Source: Ruminococcaceae bacterium UBA3818
GTDB taxonomy: Bacteria > Bacillota > Clostridia > Oscillospirales > Ruminococcaceae
DNA: 53,582 nucleotides
Assembly: GCA_002369315.1 (NCBI GenBank)
Contig: DFDW01000021.1
Coordinates: 1 to 53,582, forward strand
Reading direction: 5' to 3'
The first letter of the stretch is position 1. Each line of letters opens with the position of its first letter. The notes under the pieces were generated by a model. That model saw nothing but the letters and a program-made list of their open reading frames with translations, searched no databases and was not told where the DNA came from. Of the stretch, positions 43,702-52,763 are shown in pieces. Position numbers and translations under genes: made by a program.

Positions 43702-44109
43702 TTAATTGCAGCCGCCGCAGGTTGAGCAGCTTCCGGTACAGGAAACATCGGACATTTCAACAGAATCCGGGTCCTCTCCGTTCACGCTCATTACCAGAAT
43801 GCGGTTAATATAATTCATCATCGCGTCCACTTCTTTTTTCGCCCCATTGTAGACGATCATTTTGGGATAGGACATGATTTTTTGATACAACTCTTTGATC
43901 TCACGATCCAGTTGATTCATTTTCTCCTGGTCTTTCTCCGCTTTCTGCACTTCCTGATTCAGCGCAACGCGCTTTAAATTAAATTCTCCGATCATATCCT
44001 GCAAAGCCTGGTCCTCATCGTTGGACTGCGTTGCCAAGCGAAGCGCCAGATAACGATCATCTTCCTGAATTGCTTTTCCCAATTCTCTTGCCATTTTAAT
44101 AATATCCAT
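43702..44109 (-). CDS. YlbF/RicA-like protein with a cysteine tail
   Basis: A 135-residue mostly helical protein of the YlbF/YmcA group (DIIKMARELGKAIQEDDRYLALR, then a long helix DQEKMNQLDREIKELYQKIM). In Bacillus the related RicA, RicF and RicT form a complex with iron-sulfur clusters that affects RNA processing, biofilm and sporulation. Gene order miaB-(this gene)-mutS-mutL copies the Bacillus miaB-ymcA(ricA)-cotE-mutS-mutL order, so it is likely the RicA counterpart. The last 12 residues hold four cysteines (124, 128, 131, 134), a possible cluster site. TAGGAGG precedes the ATG. Confidence 0.85.
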   Translation of the reverse strand: MDIIKMARELGKAIQEDDRYLALRLATQSNDEDQALQDMIGEFNLKRVALNQEVQKAEKDQEKMNQLDREIKELYQKIMSYPKMIVYNGAKKEVDAMMNYINRILVMSVNGEDPDSVEMSDVSCTGSCSTCGGCN

Positions 44110-44215
44110 TTGCTTTTCCTCCTAAACTATTCCGTCCTTTTACGGCATTTGCCGTTTTTATCTGATAGGGTTTAACATTCTCACAAAGCCTAATCCTTTG
44201 CAAAAATTGATTTCC

Positions 44216-45634
44216 CTACTCCTGTCTTTCTCCAATCACGCCCCAGTTATGCGCTTCGGTAATCCGAACATGGACCATCTGCCCAGTGAGAGAAGCATCG
44301 CCAGGGAATTCCACAGTAATGTTACCGCCGCTTTTGCCCCCTACGCGCCCGGTTCCCTCTCTCGCAGGGCCGTCTACCAGCACTTGCTGCACAGAGCCAA
44401 TCAGCTTTTCGCAACGCTTCTGGCTGATCTCACTTTGCACGGACAAAAGTTCGCGAAACCACTTGGACTTTTCGCTTGCCGGAACCGGATCGTCCATCTG
44501 CGCCGCTTTTGTGCCGACCCGTTTGGAATAAATAAAGGTAAATAAAAAGTCGTACTCTACCTTTCGAACCAGGTCTAAAGTGGCACAAAAATCTTCATAG
44601 GTTTCTCCCGGAAATCCAACGATGATATCGCTGGATAAGGTCAGGTCCGGTATTTTTTCCTTCGCGTATTCGATTAAGCCCAAATATTTTTCCGTATCAT
44701 AGTGACGATTCATCAATCGCAAAATCCGATCAGAACCACTTTGCACTGGCAGATGGATATGGTGGCACAATTTTTTGCTCTGCGCGATCGTATCAATCAT
44801 TTCCCGGGTACAATCCTTGGGGTGAGAGGTCATAAATCGAACGCGGAAATCGCCTTCTACCTCATCTATCTGCCGCAGAAGCTGGGTGAAATCGACCGGT
44901 TCTTCCAACCCTTTTCCGTAAGAATTAACATTTTGCCCCAGCAGCATAATCTCTTTATACCCCTGTGATGCCAGCTGCCGGACTTCATCTAAAATCCGTT
45001 CCGGACGGCGGCTTCTCTCCCTGCCCCGGACATATGGGACAACACAGTAGGTACAGAAATTGTCACAGCCATACATAATCGGCAGCCAGGCTTTTACCGT
45101 TCCATCCCGGCGAATCGGCATATCCTCCACAATTACCCCATCCTGCGGCGTGATTTCTTCCACATGCTTTTGACCTTCCAGCCGCTTTTTCATCATGGAC
45201 GGAAGAAGATGGGCAGCGTGGGTACCGAAAATCAAATCAACGTATGGGTAACTTTCCCGTATTTTCTTTGCCACATGTTCCTGCTGCATCATACAACCGC
45301 ACAACCCGATGATCAGACTGGGATTTTGTTTTTTATAACGTTTTAGGTTTCCCACATTGCCGTAAATGCGAAATTCTGCGTTTTCCCGAACCGCGCAGGT
45401 ATTAAAAATAATGCAGTCTGCTTCCGATTCCTGATTGGTAAAACCATACCCCATTTCCGCCAGCATTCCCCGGATTTTTTCGCCGTCAGAAACGTTTTGC
45501 TGGCAGCCATAGCTGTGGGTAAAGGCAAGCGGCTGTCTGTTGGGATATCGCTCCAACAGCATTCTGCGCACGTCTTCCATGCACTTTTCCTGCTGCGCCA
45601 AATCCGATTTTGTCAATTCTATTCTTTCACTCAT
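44216..45634 (-). CDS. miaB: tRNA-2-methylthio-N6-dimethylallyladenosine synthase
   Basis: A radical SAM methylthiotransferase that turns i6A37 into ms2i6A37. The N-terminal cluster cysteines are in SYGCQQN, NTCAVRENA and GCMMQQ; the radical SAM motif is GCDNFCTYC; a C-terminal TRAM domain follows (about 405-465). ATG 45634 is 5 bases after GGAGGAAGTC (472 residues). The frame stays open 38 codons upstream to 45748, without a ribosome-binding site, so an N-terminal extension is possible but unlikely. Confidence 0.96.
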   Translation of the reverse strand: MSERIELTKSDLAQQEKCMEDVRRMLLERYPNRQPLAFTHSYGCQQNVSDGEKIRGMLAEMGYGFTNQESEADCIIFNTCAVRENAEFRIYGNVGNLKRYKKQNPSLIIGLCGCMMQQEHVAKKIRESYPYVDLIFGTHAAHLLPSMMKKRLEGQKHVEEITPQDGVIVEDMPIRRDGTVKAWLPIMYGCDNFCTYCVVPYVRGRERSRRPERILDEVRQLASQGYKEIMLLGQNVNSYGKGLEEPVDFTQLLRQIDEVEGDFRVRFMTSHPKDCTREMIDTIAQSKKLCHHIHLPVQSGSDRILRLMNRHYDTEKYLGLIEYAKEKIPDLTLSSDIIVGFPGETYEDFCATLDLVRKVEYDFLFTFIYSKRVGTKAAQMDDPVPASEKSKWFRELLSVQSEISQKRCEKLIGSVQQVLVDGPAREGTGRVGGKSGGNITVEFPGDASLTGQMVHVRITEAHNWGVIGERQE

Positions 45635-45795
45635 GACTTCCTCCGAGGAGAGATCGTACCGTGATTCCCGCACGATCCGCCGCTTCATTTCTGAATCTAA
45701 AAATAGCCAAAACGAGATTGCCGGTCTTTTTCGCCGTGCCATCCTCATTTTTTTCGCAAACGCCTTTGCACGATTTTCACCGGCGGCGCGAAAAT

Positions 45796-45824
45796 ATTAT
45801 ACCTTATCGCTGGGAAATCGTCAA
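45796..45824 (-). promoter_or_regulatory. Strong promoter of the miaB-to-divIVA unit
   Basis: On the minus strand TTGACG (plus 45819-45824) and a perfect TATAAT (plus 45796-45801) are 17 bases apart. It leaves a leader of about 150 bases before miaB. No terminator hairpin is evident from miaB to divIVA, so it may drive about 12 kb. Confidence 0.85.
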
Positions 45825-45857
45825 CGAAAAAGAAAACTTCAAAAGGCCCACTGTTTG

Positions 45858-47051
45858 TCATAAAAGAGGATGATCCTCAGACGCATAACTCTTGGTGTCT
45901 GTCGGCATATTCTTTCGGCTCAGCCGCCCCTCCATCCAGATTTTCAAGACAGAATAAATGACCGCGAAAGCGGGAACGCCGACAAACATACCAAAAACGC
46001 CGAAATAGCCGCCAAACAAAAGGATGGCAAAAATAACCCAAAATGCCGGCAGGCCAATGGAATCTCCCAAAATGCGGGGGCCCAGGATGTTGCCGTCAAA
46101 CTGCTGCAGGAAAATCACAAAGAGCACAAACCACAGCGCTTTGATCGGATCGACCAAAAAAACGATTAAGGCAGACGGTATTGCCCCAATAAACGGGCCG
46201 AAATACGGAATGACATTTGTCACGCCGACGATGACGCTGACCAGCATCGCCATGGGCATCCGAAACAATGACATTCCCACAAAGCACAGGATGCCGATGA
46301 TCAGAGAATCCAACAGCTTTCCGGAAATAAAGCCGCTGAAAATTCGATTGCTCGTATGGGTCACGTCAATCAAACGTTTGACAAAGTCCTGCGGAAACAG
46401 TGCATAAAGCACTTTTTTGAGCTGGGCAAAAAAGCGTTCTTTGCCGAAAAGAAAATAAATCGAAATAATGATGCCGAGAACCAAATTGGTAAGACCGGTG
46501 GTTAAATTTTTGGTTGCGTTTAATGCCATTGGCAGCAAAGCAGACAGCCAGCTATAAAAAGCTTCCAAAATCGTCTGGGCGGATTCATTGATTTTCTCAA
46601 GCGTTTCCTGAAAAATTTCTTCTTTTGGCAGCATATTGGACAAGCTGTTCAGCCATCCTGTTACACCGTTAAAATAAGCGGACAGATTCGACACGATACC
46701 GGCGATGCTGGATGTTACCTGAGGAATTACCACAGACAGGAAAACAGCAATGACCAAAATGGCCACCACATAGGTCGAAAAGACCGCGATTCCCCTATTC
46801 CATTTTGCCGACAATTTTCCCCGGCTGACGCGAGGCCATACCTTTTTTTCAAAAAAGCACTCTACCGGATTTAGTACAAACGCAATGGAAAAGCCATAGA
46901 TCACCGGCAGCAAAATGCCAATCATCCGACGAAATGCCGCTTTATAGGACGTAAAATTATGCAGCATATTGTAACACACCAGTGACGCAACGACCACCAG
47001 CACTGCATAAACCGCAATTGTCGTATATTTTCGGTTCCAATCAATTTTCAA
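45858..47051 (-). CDS. AI-2E family transporter
   Basis: A 397-residue polytopic membrane protein of the AI-2E exporter/UPF0118 family (YtvI-like group). It has about eight helices; landmarks are the amphipathic region after helix 3, ISIYFLFGKERFFAQLKKVL, SGFISGKLLDSLIIGILCFVGMSLF and VTNVIPYFGPFIGAIPSALI near the C-terminus. The substrate of this subgroup is uncertain; some members export AI-2 or sodium ions. TTG start preceded by AGAGGCGG. Follows the ABC-F gene by about 97 bases with no clear terminator. Confidence 0.92.
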   Translation of the reverse strand: MKIDWNRKYTTIAVYAVLVVVASLVCYNMLHNFTSYKAAFRRMIGILLPVIYGFSIAFVLNPVECFFEKKVWPRVSRGKLSAKWNRGIAVFSTYVVAILVIAVFLSVVIPQVTSSIAGIVSNLSAYFNGVTGWLNSLSNMLPKEEIFQETLEKINESAQTILEAFYSWLSALLPMALNATKNLTTGLTNLVLGIIISIYFLFGKERFFAQLKKVLYALFPQDFVKRLIDVTHTSNRIFSGFISGKLLDSLIIGILCFVGMSLFRMPMAMLVSVIVGVTNVIPYFGPFIGAIPSALIVFLVDPIKALWFVLFVIFLQQFDGNILGPRILGDSIGLPAFWVIFAILLFGGYFGVFGMFVGVPAFAVIYSVLKIWMEGRLSRKNMPTDTKSYASEDHPLL

Positions 47052-47148
47052 AAAAGCCGCCTCTTTCCCTTTTCGACTGCATCAATCCGCCAAGGCAGGC
47101 AAAACCGCTTTGGCCTTTTTCCAAAACACGATTTTAAACCTTTCACCC

Positions 47149-49074
47149 CTATTCGCTGCATTGTACCCATTCTTCCATCACAAGAGCGAGCGTCTGCTTT
47201 GCCTGATCAAGCTCATTGCATTTTTCACCCATCAGCACATAATTTTCATAGATCTCAGGCAGAGAAATCTCCTGTTCCAACTGCTGAATCTGCTCTTCTA
47301 TTTCCGCGATCCTGGATTCCAGGTCTTTGACATGCTGCCGCCTTTTGATCTCTTCGTTTTTTTGCTGTCGGGTCCGATACCCACCCGATGAAGCGGTTTT
47401 TGCTGGGACAGGACGCTCCTTTTCCTGCCGGGCCGCCGCTTTTGCACGGCGCCGGTCTTTTTCGGCAAAGTAGTCGTCATATCCGCCTTTGTACGTTTCT
47501 ACGCCGGTCCCGGTGAATTCCATAATGAAATCAGGCACTTTATTGAGCATGTACCGGTCATGAGATACCATCAGCAAAGTTCCTTCATATTCCTGCAGCG
47601 CCTCTTCCAGCACTTCTTTTGACGGAAGGTCCAAATGGTTGGTAGGTTCATCCAATAAAAGGACATTGCCTCGCTGCAGCATCAATATCGCAAACGCAAG
47701 TTTTGCCCTTTCTCCGCCGGACAGCACCGACACTTTTTTATAGACTGCTTCACCGGTCAGCAGAACACTTCCCAAAAGGCTTCTAATTTCATGCTCCGTC
47801 ATCTGGGGATATCGGGCCCACACCTCTTCCAATGCGGTGTTGTTTGGATTCAGGCCTTTTAACTCCTGCTCATAATAAGCGATCTTTACATTTTTTCCCC
47901 AGTAAAACGCCCCGGAATCGATGGGTATCTGCTTTAAAACGGCTTTTAAAAAGCTGGATTTTCCCACGCCGTTGGCGCCTATAATTGCGATTTTATTTCC
48001 CCGCTCCACATGCAGATTAATACCGCTGGCCAAATGTTTTCGATTTGGCTCTTCTCCCACCGAGAGGGACATATTCTCCACCAGCAACACGTCTTTTACC
48101 GGTTCCCTGTCATACTGGAAAGAAAGGCGGGCTGTTTTCAAATCCCCCTGCGGTTTTTCCACCCGTTCCATCCGCTCCAGGGCGGCAATCCTGCTTTGCG
48201 CACGCTTTGTCGTCGAGGCCCGGACCAGGTTGCGCGCCACAAAATCTTCCATTGCCGCGATTTCCTGCTGCTGCAGTTCATACTCCTTTTGCTGACGGTC
48301 CCGCCGTTCTTTTTTCAGCAAAACATATTTGGAATAATTTCCTTTGTAGGTTTCCAGTTTATGGCGCTCCACTTCCCATATGCCCAAAACCAGCTTATCC
48401 AGAAAATACCGGTCATGGGACACCAGCAAAAGCGCGCCTCGATAGCCGGAAAGATATTCTTCCAGCCAGGTCAATGTTTTAAAATCCAGATGGTTGGTCG
48501 GTTCATCCAAAATCAGCAATGTCGGCTGCTCAAGCAAAAGCTTTGCCAGCGCCAAACGGGTTTTTTCCCCGCCGGACAGGGTATGAATCATCGTATCCAC
48601 CGGTTTATCGGCAAAACCCATTCCGTTGAGAATGGTGCGGATTTTGACGTCTACCAGATAACCTTCCGCCTTGTTAAACCGCTCATCCAGCACCGCATAC
48701 TCTTCCGCCAGCAAATGATAGTCCTGTCCTTCATGATCCAGACTCGGATTTGCCATTTCCCGCTCCAGCCACCGCAGTCTTTGTTCCATTTCCAGTACAG
48801 GGCGAAAAACGCTTCGCATCTCCTCCCAGATGGTATTTTCACTGGAAAGCCCGCTGTTTTGACGCAAAAATCCGATGCTGGCACCGTTGCCGATGGCAAT
48901 TACGCCAGTATCCGGCTGCAAATCGCCTACGATTAAATTTAACAGGGTGGATTTGCCTGCACCGTTAACGCCAATCAGCCCGATGCGGTCATTATCCTCG
49001 ATTTTTGCTGTAATATCCTGCAGCACCACATTGGCGCCGAAACTTTTATTTACTTGCTCAATTGACAATACCAT
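47149..49074 (-). CDS. ABC-F family ATPase
   Basis: A 641-residue soluble protein with two ATP-binding domains and no membrane part. First domain: Walker A GVNGAGKST (about 36-44), signature LSGGEKTRLALAKLL. Second domain: GANGVGKSS, signature LSGGERAKLAFAIL. A linker with the ARNLVRASTTKRAQSRIAALE pattern lies between and a C-terminal coiled coil follows (about 565-640). ABC-F proteins act at the ribosome E-site to rescue stalled translation, and some give antibiotic resistance. The subgroup looks like YdiF/Uup; resistance cannot be claimed. Confidence 0.95.
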   Translation of the reverse strand: MVLSIEQVNKSFGANVVLQDITAKIEDNDRIGLIGVNGAGKSTLLNLIVGDLQPDTGVIAIGNGASIGFLRQNSGLSSENTIWEEMRSVFRPVLEMEQRLRWLEREMANPSLDHEGQDYHLLAEEYAVLDERFNKAEGYLVDVKIRTILNGMGFADKPVDTMIHTLSGGEKTRLALAKLLLEQPTLLILDEPTNHLDFKTLTWLEEYLSGYRGALLLVSHDRYFLDKLVLGIWEVERHKLETYKGNYSKYVLLKKERRDRQQKEYELQQQEIAAMEDFVARNLVRASTTKRAQSRIAALERMERVEKPQGDLKTARLSFQYDREPVKDVLLVENMSLSVGEEPNRKHLASGINLHVERGNKIAIIGANGVGKSSFLKAVLKQIPIDSGAFYWGKNVKIAYYEQELKGLNPNNTALEEVWARYPQMTEHEIRSLLGSVLLTGEAVYKKVSVLSGGERAKLAFAILMLQRGNVLLLDEPTNHLDLPSKEVLEEALQEYEGTLLMVSHDRYMLNKVPDFIMEFTGTGVETYKGGYDDYFAEKDRRRAKAAARQEKERPVPAKTASSGGYRTRQQKNEEIKRRQHVKDLESRIAEIEEQIQQLEQEISLPEIYENYVLMGEKCNELDQAKQTLALVMEEWVQCSE

Positions 49075-49108
49075 AGCTTGATATCCCTTTTATCCAGATA
49101 TTGTTTTT

Positions 49109-49137
49109 ATTTTACCATATCCGTTTTTTTTCAGCAA
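49109..49137 (-). promoter_or_regulatory. Promoter of the ABC-F gene
   Basis: On the minus strand TTGCTG (plus 49132-49137) and TAAAAT (plus 49109-49114) are 17 bases apart. The -35 is only 6 bases from the -35 of the divergent aro promoter. Confidence 0.75.
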
Positions 49138-49143
49138 CAGATA

Positions 49144-49172
49144 TTGACAAACATATTTCCCCCGATTATTCT
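49144..49172 (+). promoter_or_regulatory. Promoter of the aro operon
   Basis: A perfect TTGACA (49144-49149) and TATTCT (49167-49172) are 17 bases apart, leading to a very short leader before the AAAGGAG at 49179-49185. Confidence 0.8.
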
Positions 49173-49192
49173 TACTTTAAAGGAGCAAAACG

Positions 49193-49264
49193 ATGGCGGC
49201 CGGTACAAATTCGTATCGGCTTTTTTCGATAAAGGAAGTCAATCAGATGGAGGAGTTGCAATGA
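49193..49264 (+). CDS. 23-codon ORF translationally coupled to aroB
   Basis: An ATG at 49193 lies 7 bases after the strong ribosome-binding site AAAGGAG (49179-49185). It reads 23 codons (MAAGTNSYRLFSIKEVNQ... onward) and stops with TGA at 49262-49264, overlapping the aroB ATG in the form ATGA. The frame differs from aroB. The aroB ribosome-binding site GGAGGAG lies inside its last codons. It is the first ORF on the aro transcript, so its translation could open or time aroB translation. There is no run of aromatic codons and no terminator, so classical attenuation is unlikely. Confidence 0.5.
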   Translation: MAAGTNSYRLFSIKEVNQMEELQ

Positions 49265-50322
49265 ATTGTATTCGAGTCAATACCGGAATCCCTTATGATG
49301 TGCTGATTCGACGCGGCATTCTGCGGGACGCCGGAGCGGAAATCAAAAAAGTAAAGCCCAACACGCGGCTGGCTGTTATCACAGATTCCAATGTATCCCC
49401 TTTGTACCTGCACACTCTTTTGAATTCTCTGGAACAGGCTGGATATCGGGATATTCCGTCTTTTACCATGCCCGCGGGGGAAAGTACCAAATCGTTGGAA
49501 AACGCAGGGCTTTTGTATCAGCTTCTGTCGCAAGCCAAAATTTCCCGGGACTGCTGCCTGATTGCTTTAGGCGGAGGCGTGATCGGGGATTTGACCGGAT
49601 TTGTGGCTTCGACCTATTTAAGAGGTATTCCTTTCATCCAAATTCCTACCACACTGTTGGCGCAGGTAGATTCCTCTGTCGGAGGCAAAACAGCCGTCAA
49701 TCTGCCAACTGGAAAAAATCTTGTGGGAACTTTTTGGCAACCATCTCTTGTTCTTTGCGATCCTGATACCTTGTCTACCTTGCCGGAAGATGTATTCGCC
49801 GACGGCGTTGCAGAAGCGATCAAATGCGGCATGATCAAAGATGCCGTGCTCTTCGATCTGCTGGCACATCAGGACCCCCAAACTCATTTGGAAGAAATCA
49901 TCAGCCGCTGTATCTGTGTGAAACGGGATGTGGTCGAAAAGGATGAACACGATACCGGCGACCGGATGCTTTTAAATTTCGGGCATACCATGGGGCATGC
50001 AGTGGAAAACTGGATGCAGTACCAGCAACGCCATGGCCAGTGTGTGGCAGTTGGTATGGTGATGATGGTTCGTGCGCAGGTTGCCGCCGGTATGCTTGCG
50101 CCCACAGTATTGGAAAAGCTTTTGCAGATATGCCAAAAGTATTGCCTGCCCGTCTCCTGCTCCGCTTGCTGGGAGGATCTGTTTGAAATCTGCCGCCAGG
50201 ATAAGAAAAGCACCACCAAGGGAATCAGGGCTATTTTGCTGCGCAGCATTGGAGACAGTTATATCCAGCCTTTTTCCTTTGAGGAATTCAAAACGTTTCT
50301 TCGAGGCGGTGATCAACAATGA
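49261..50322 (+). CDS. aroB: 3-dehydroquinate synthase
   Basis: Second step of the shikimate pathway, DAHP to 3-dehydroquinate. NAD-binding ALGGGVIGDLTGFVASTYLRG, the PTTLLAQVDSSVGGKTAVN segment, and the metal ligands in EAIKCG and NFGHTMGHAVE are complete. The ATG at 49261 follows GGAGGAG and gives 353 residues; a longer frame upstream begins inside the divergent promoter region and is rejected. Overlaps the small upstream ORF and aroA (4 bases each). Confidence 0.96.
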   Translation: MNCIRVNTGIPYDVLIRRGILRDAGAEIKKVKPNTRLAVITDSNVSPLYLHTLLNSLEQAGYRDIPSFTMPAGESTKSLENAGLLYQLLSQAKISRDCCLIALGGGVIGDLTGFVASTYLRGIPFIQIPTTLLAQVDSSVGGKTAVNLPTGKNLVGTFWQPSLVLCDPDTLSTLPEDVFADGVAEAIKCGMIKDAVLFDLLAHQDPQTHLEEIISRCICVKRDVVEKDEHDTGDRMLLNFGHTMGHAVENWMQYQQRHGQCVAVGMVMMVRAQVAAGMLAPTVLEKLLQICQKYCLPVSCSACWEDLFEICRQDKKSTTKGIRAILLRSIGDSYIQPFSFEEFKTFLRGGDQQ

Positions 50323-51572
50323 ATGTGCAGATTTTGCCCGCCCGTTTGCATGGCGAGATTTGTGCGCCGCCATCTAAAAGCATTGCCCACCGCGCTTTGA
50401 TCTGCGCGGCGCTGGCCAATGGCAACAGCACGGTTTTTCCCATCGACACATCAAAGGATATGGAGGCTACTATCGGCGCTTTGCAGGCGATGGGCGCTTC
50501 CATCTGCCGGAACGGTAAGCAGGTAACCGTCACCGGTATCAGCTGCGTACCGCAGCACGCAACCATCGACTGCATCGAATCCGGTTCCACCCTGCGTTTT
50601 TTGATTCCAATCGCCGCCGCAAAGGGAATTGCCTGCCGCTTTGTCGGTTCCGGCCGTCTGCCGGAGCGTCCTTTGGCACCTTATTCCGATGAGTTTTCCC
50701 GAAAAGGTGTATGCCTTGACAGCAATTTCGTTCCTTTGAATCTTTCCGGTCAGCTTTTGCCCGGCGTATACACCTTGCCCGGAGATATCAGTTCGCAATT
50801 TATCACAGGCCTGCTTTTTGCGCTGCCGCTTCTTGGGCAAGATAGCGTAATTCGCCTGTCTACGCGGCTGGAATCTGCTCCTTATGTAGATCTGACCATC
50901 GATGTCCTCAAAAAATTCGGCATTTTCGTCTCTAGGGAAAACGATACCTTTTACATTCCCGGGAATCAACAATACCAACCGAAACAATTCCAGGTAGAGT
51001 CGGATTTTTCCAACGCCGCATTTTTCCTGACAGCGGCAGCGCTCGGAAATGATGTAAAGGTATCCGGCTTGTCTTGTGGTTCTCTGCAAGGAGACCAAAG
51101 AATTCTGGACGCACTTTCGCTTTTGGGTGCAAATCCGGTTTGGAAAGAAAATTCCGTCTCGATTGACCGCTCTGTTTCTCACGCTGCTGAAATGGATGGA
51201 CGGGATATTCCGGATTTGCTTCCGATTTTATGTGTAGCAGCTGCCGCGGTCCCGGGCAGAACGATCATCCACGGCACAAAACGGTTGAAAATCAAAGAAA
51301 GTGACCGAGCTGCCGCCATGGTCGACTGTCTGACCCGCTTAGGCGGAACCATCCGTGAAGAAAGCGACGCGCTTATCATTGACGGCGGCCGCCCTTTGCA
51401 CGGTGCGGTTGTTTCCTCATACGGCGACCATCGGATCGTCATGTCCATGGCAATCGCCGCCTGTCTGGCCGATTCCCCCATTATCATCGAAGGGGCGCAG
51501 GCTGTTGAAAAATCCTACCCCGGATTTTTTGAGGATTTTAAAGCATTAGGAGGAATGGTTCATGTCATCTAG
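50319..51572 (+). CDS. aroA: 3-phosphoshikimate 1-carboxyvinyltransferase (EPSP synthase)
   Basis: Joins shikimate 3-phosphate with phosphoenolpyruvate. Active-site features are K20 and R25 in APPSKSIAHRA, the LPERPLAPYSDEF segment, the DIPDLLPILCVAAA region with the catalytic aspartate, and RLKIKESDRAA. 417 residues, normal length. Starts 4 bases before the aroB stop (ATGA) and overlaps aroC by 11 bases, so the three are coupled. Confidence 0.96.
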   Translation: MNVQILPARLHGEICAPPSKSIAHRALICAALANGNSTVFPIDTSKDMEATIGALQAMGASICRNGKQVTVTGISCVPQHATIDCIESGSTLRFLIPIAAAKGIACRFVGSGRLPERPLAPYSDEFSRKGVCLDSNFVPLNLSGQLLPGVYTLPGDISSQFITGLLFALPLLGQDSVIRLSTRLESAPYVDLTIDVLKKFGIFVSRENDTFYIPGNQQYQPKQFQVESDFSNAAFFLTAAALGNDVKVSGLSCGSLQGDQRILDALSLLGANPVWKENSVSIDRSVSHAAEMDGRDIPDLLPILCVAAAAVPGRTIIHGTKRLKIKESDRAAAMVDCLTRLGGTIREESDALIIDGGRPLHGAVVSSYGDHRIVMSMAIAACLADSPIIIEGAQAVEKSYPGFFEDFKALGGMVHVI

Positions 51573-52647
51573 CTGGGGAAATTTGATTAAGCTTTCTATT
51601 TTTGGAGAATCACACGGTACCGCTATCGGCGTTGTGCTGGATGGCCTTCCCTCCGGAATGCCGATCGATATGGATGCTCTGCTTGCCTTTATGGACCGTC
51701 GTCGTCCGGGGAAAGCACGTTTTGCTACATCCCGCAAAGAAACGGACCATCCTCACATTCTCTCCGGCTATTACCGGGGACAAACGACCGGCACCCCATT
51801 GGCTATTGTCATTCAAAATGGGGATACACACAGTTCTGACTACGCGCAAATGGAACATATAGCCCGTCCTGCCCACGCGGATTACACTGGATATCTTCGA
51901 TATCACGGTGCGCAGGATCCCCGGGGAGGCGGTCATTTTTCTGGACGTCTGACCGCACCGCTGGTTGCCGCTGGAGGAATCGCTCTGCAAATTCTTCAGA
52001 AGAATCAAATTTTCGTTGGCGCACATATCGCCTCTGTCGGCGACCGGAATGACCTTTCTTTTGATCCGGTAAATCTGGATGCCGAATCGCTTTTGGCGCC
52101 AGGGAAAAAGTTCTTTCCCGTTGTGGACGATATGGCCGGAGAAAAAATGCAGGAGCTGATTGAAAGCTGCCGCATGTCCCAGGATTCGGTCGGCGGAGTA
52201 GTAGAATGCGGCGTTGTCGGCTTTCCGGCAGGAGTCGGTTCCCCCATCTTTGACGGGCTGGAAAATCGGATCGCGTCGTTGATGTTCGGGATTCCTGCCG
52301 TAAAGGGATTGGAATTCGGCGCCGGATTTGATGCTGCCCGTCATTTTGCTTCTCAAATGAACGACCCTTTCTGCGTTGAAAACGGACAGATTCGTACAAC
52401 TACCAATCATCACGGTGGAATTTTGGGAGGTATCTCTTCCGGCATGCCGATTATCCTGCGTGTAGCTTTCAAACCTACCCCGTCCATCTCCCGTCCGCAA
52501 AACACAGTCGATTTCAAAGCAATGGAAGCTACGCAGTTATCCATTCAGGGACGGCACGATCCCTGCGTAGTCCCGCGGGCGGTCCCTTGTGTTGAAGCGG
52601 CAGTTGCCTTGGCTCTGTTAGACGCCTGGATGGAAAAAAGCGTCTAA
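51562..52647 (+). CDS. aroC: Chorismate synthase
   Basis: Makes chorismate from EPSP with reduced FMN. Family motifs are SIFGESHGTAIGVVLDGLPSG at the N-terminus, RPAHADYTGYLRYHGAQDPRGGGHFSGRLTA, NHHGGILGGISSGMPI and the C-terminal GRHDPCVVPRAVPCVEAAVALAL. 361 residues. Last gene of the aroB-aroA-aroC unit. The other shikimate genes are not in the window. Confidence 0.97.
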   Translation: MSSSWGNLIKLSIFGESHGTAIGVVLDGLPSGMPIDMDALLAFMDRRRPGKARFATSRKETDHPHILSGYYRGQTTGTPLAIVIQNGDTHSSDYAQMEHIARPAHADYTGYLRYHGAQDPRGGGHFSGRLTAPLVAAGGIALQILQKNQIFVGAHIASVGDRNDLSFDPVNLDAESLLAPGKKFFPVVDDMAGEKMQELIESCRMSQDSVGGVVECGVVGFPAGVGSPIFDGLENRIASLMFGIPAVKGLEFGAGFDAARHFASQMNDPFCVENGQIRTTTNHHGGILGGISSGMPIILRVAFKPTPSISRPQNTVDFKAMEATQLSIQGRHDPCVVPRAVPCVEAAVALALLDAWMEKSV

Positions 52648-52658
52648 TTGGAAAAAGC

Positions 52659-52696
52659 AAAACTCTGTCAGATCTTTCCGTTTCTGGCAGAGTTTT
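52659..52696 (+). terminator. Terminator of the aro operon
   Basis: A 14-bp stem with one G-T pair (52659-52672 with 52683-52696) is followed by a T-rich tract. Confidence 0.8.
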
Positions 52697-52700
52697 ATTC

Positions 52701-52730
52701 TTGTTTTCTTTCTCCTTTATCCCGTAAAAT
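52701..52730 (+). promoter_or_regulatory. Possible promoter of the 86-residue gene
   Basis: TTGTTT (52701-52706) and TAAAAT (52725-52730) are separated by 18 bases, just after the aro terminator. Confidence 0.5.
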
Positions 52731-52763
52731 AAAAGCAGATCTTACCGGAGAGGAGCAGGAAAG

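Noticed and set aside
48010..48936. A 308-codon plus-strand frame opposite the ABC-F gene
   Set aside because: Composition is that of a reverse-frame shadow, and the opposite strand has complete ABC-F motifs.
49078..49260. An N-terminal extension of aroB of 61 residues
   Set aside because: It would begin upstream of the mapped-looking promoter and is not part of the family; GGAGGAG fits the ATG at 49261.
49193..49264. The short ORF as an aromatic amino acid attenuator
   Set aside because: It has one Tyr and one Phe codon only, no Trp, and no terminator between it and aroB.
51610..52500. A 296-codon minus-strand frame opposite aroC
   Set aside because: No ribosome-binding site or domain; chorismate synthase on the other strand is complete.
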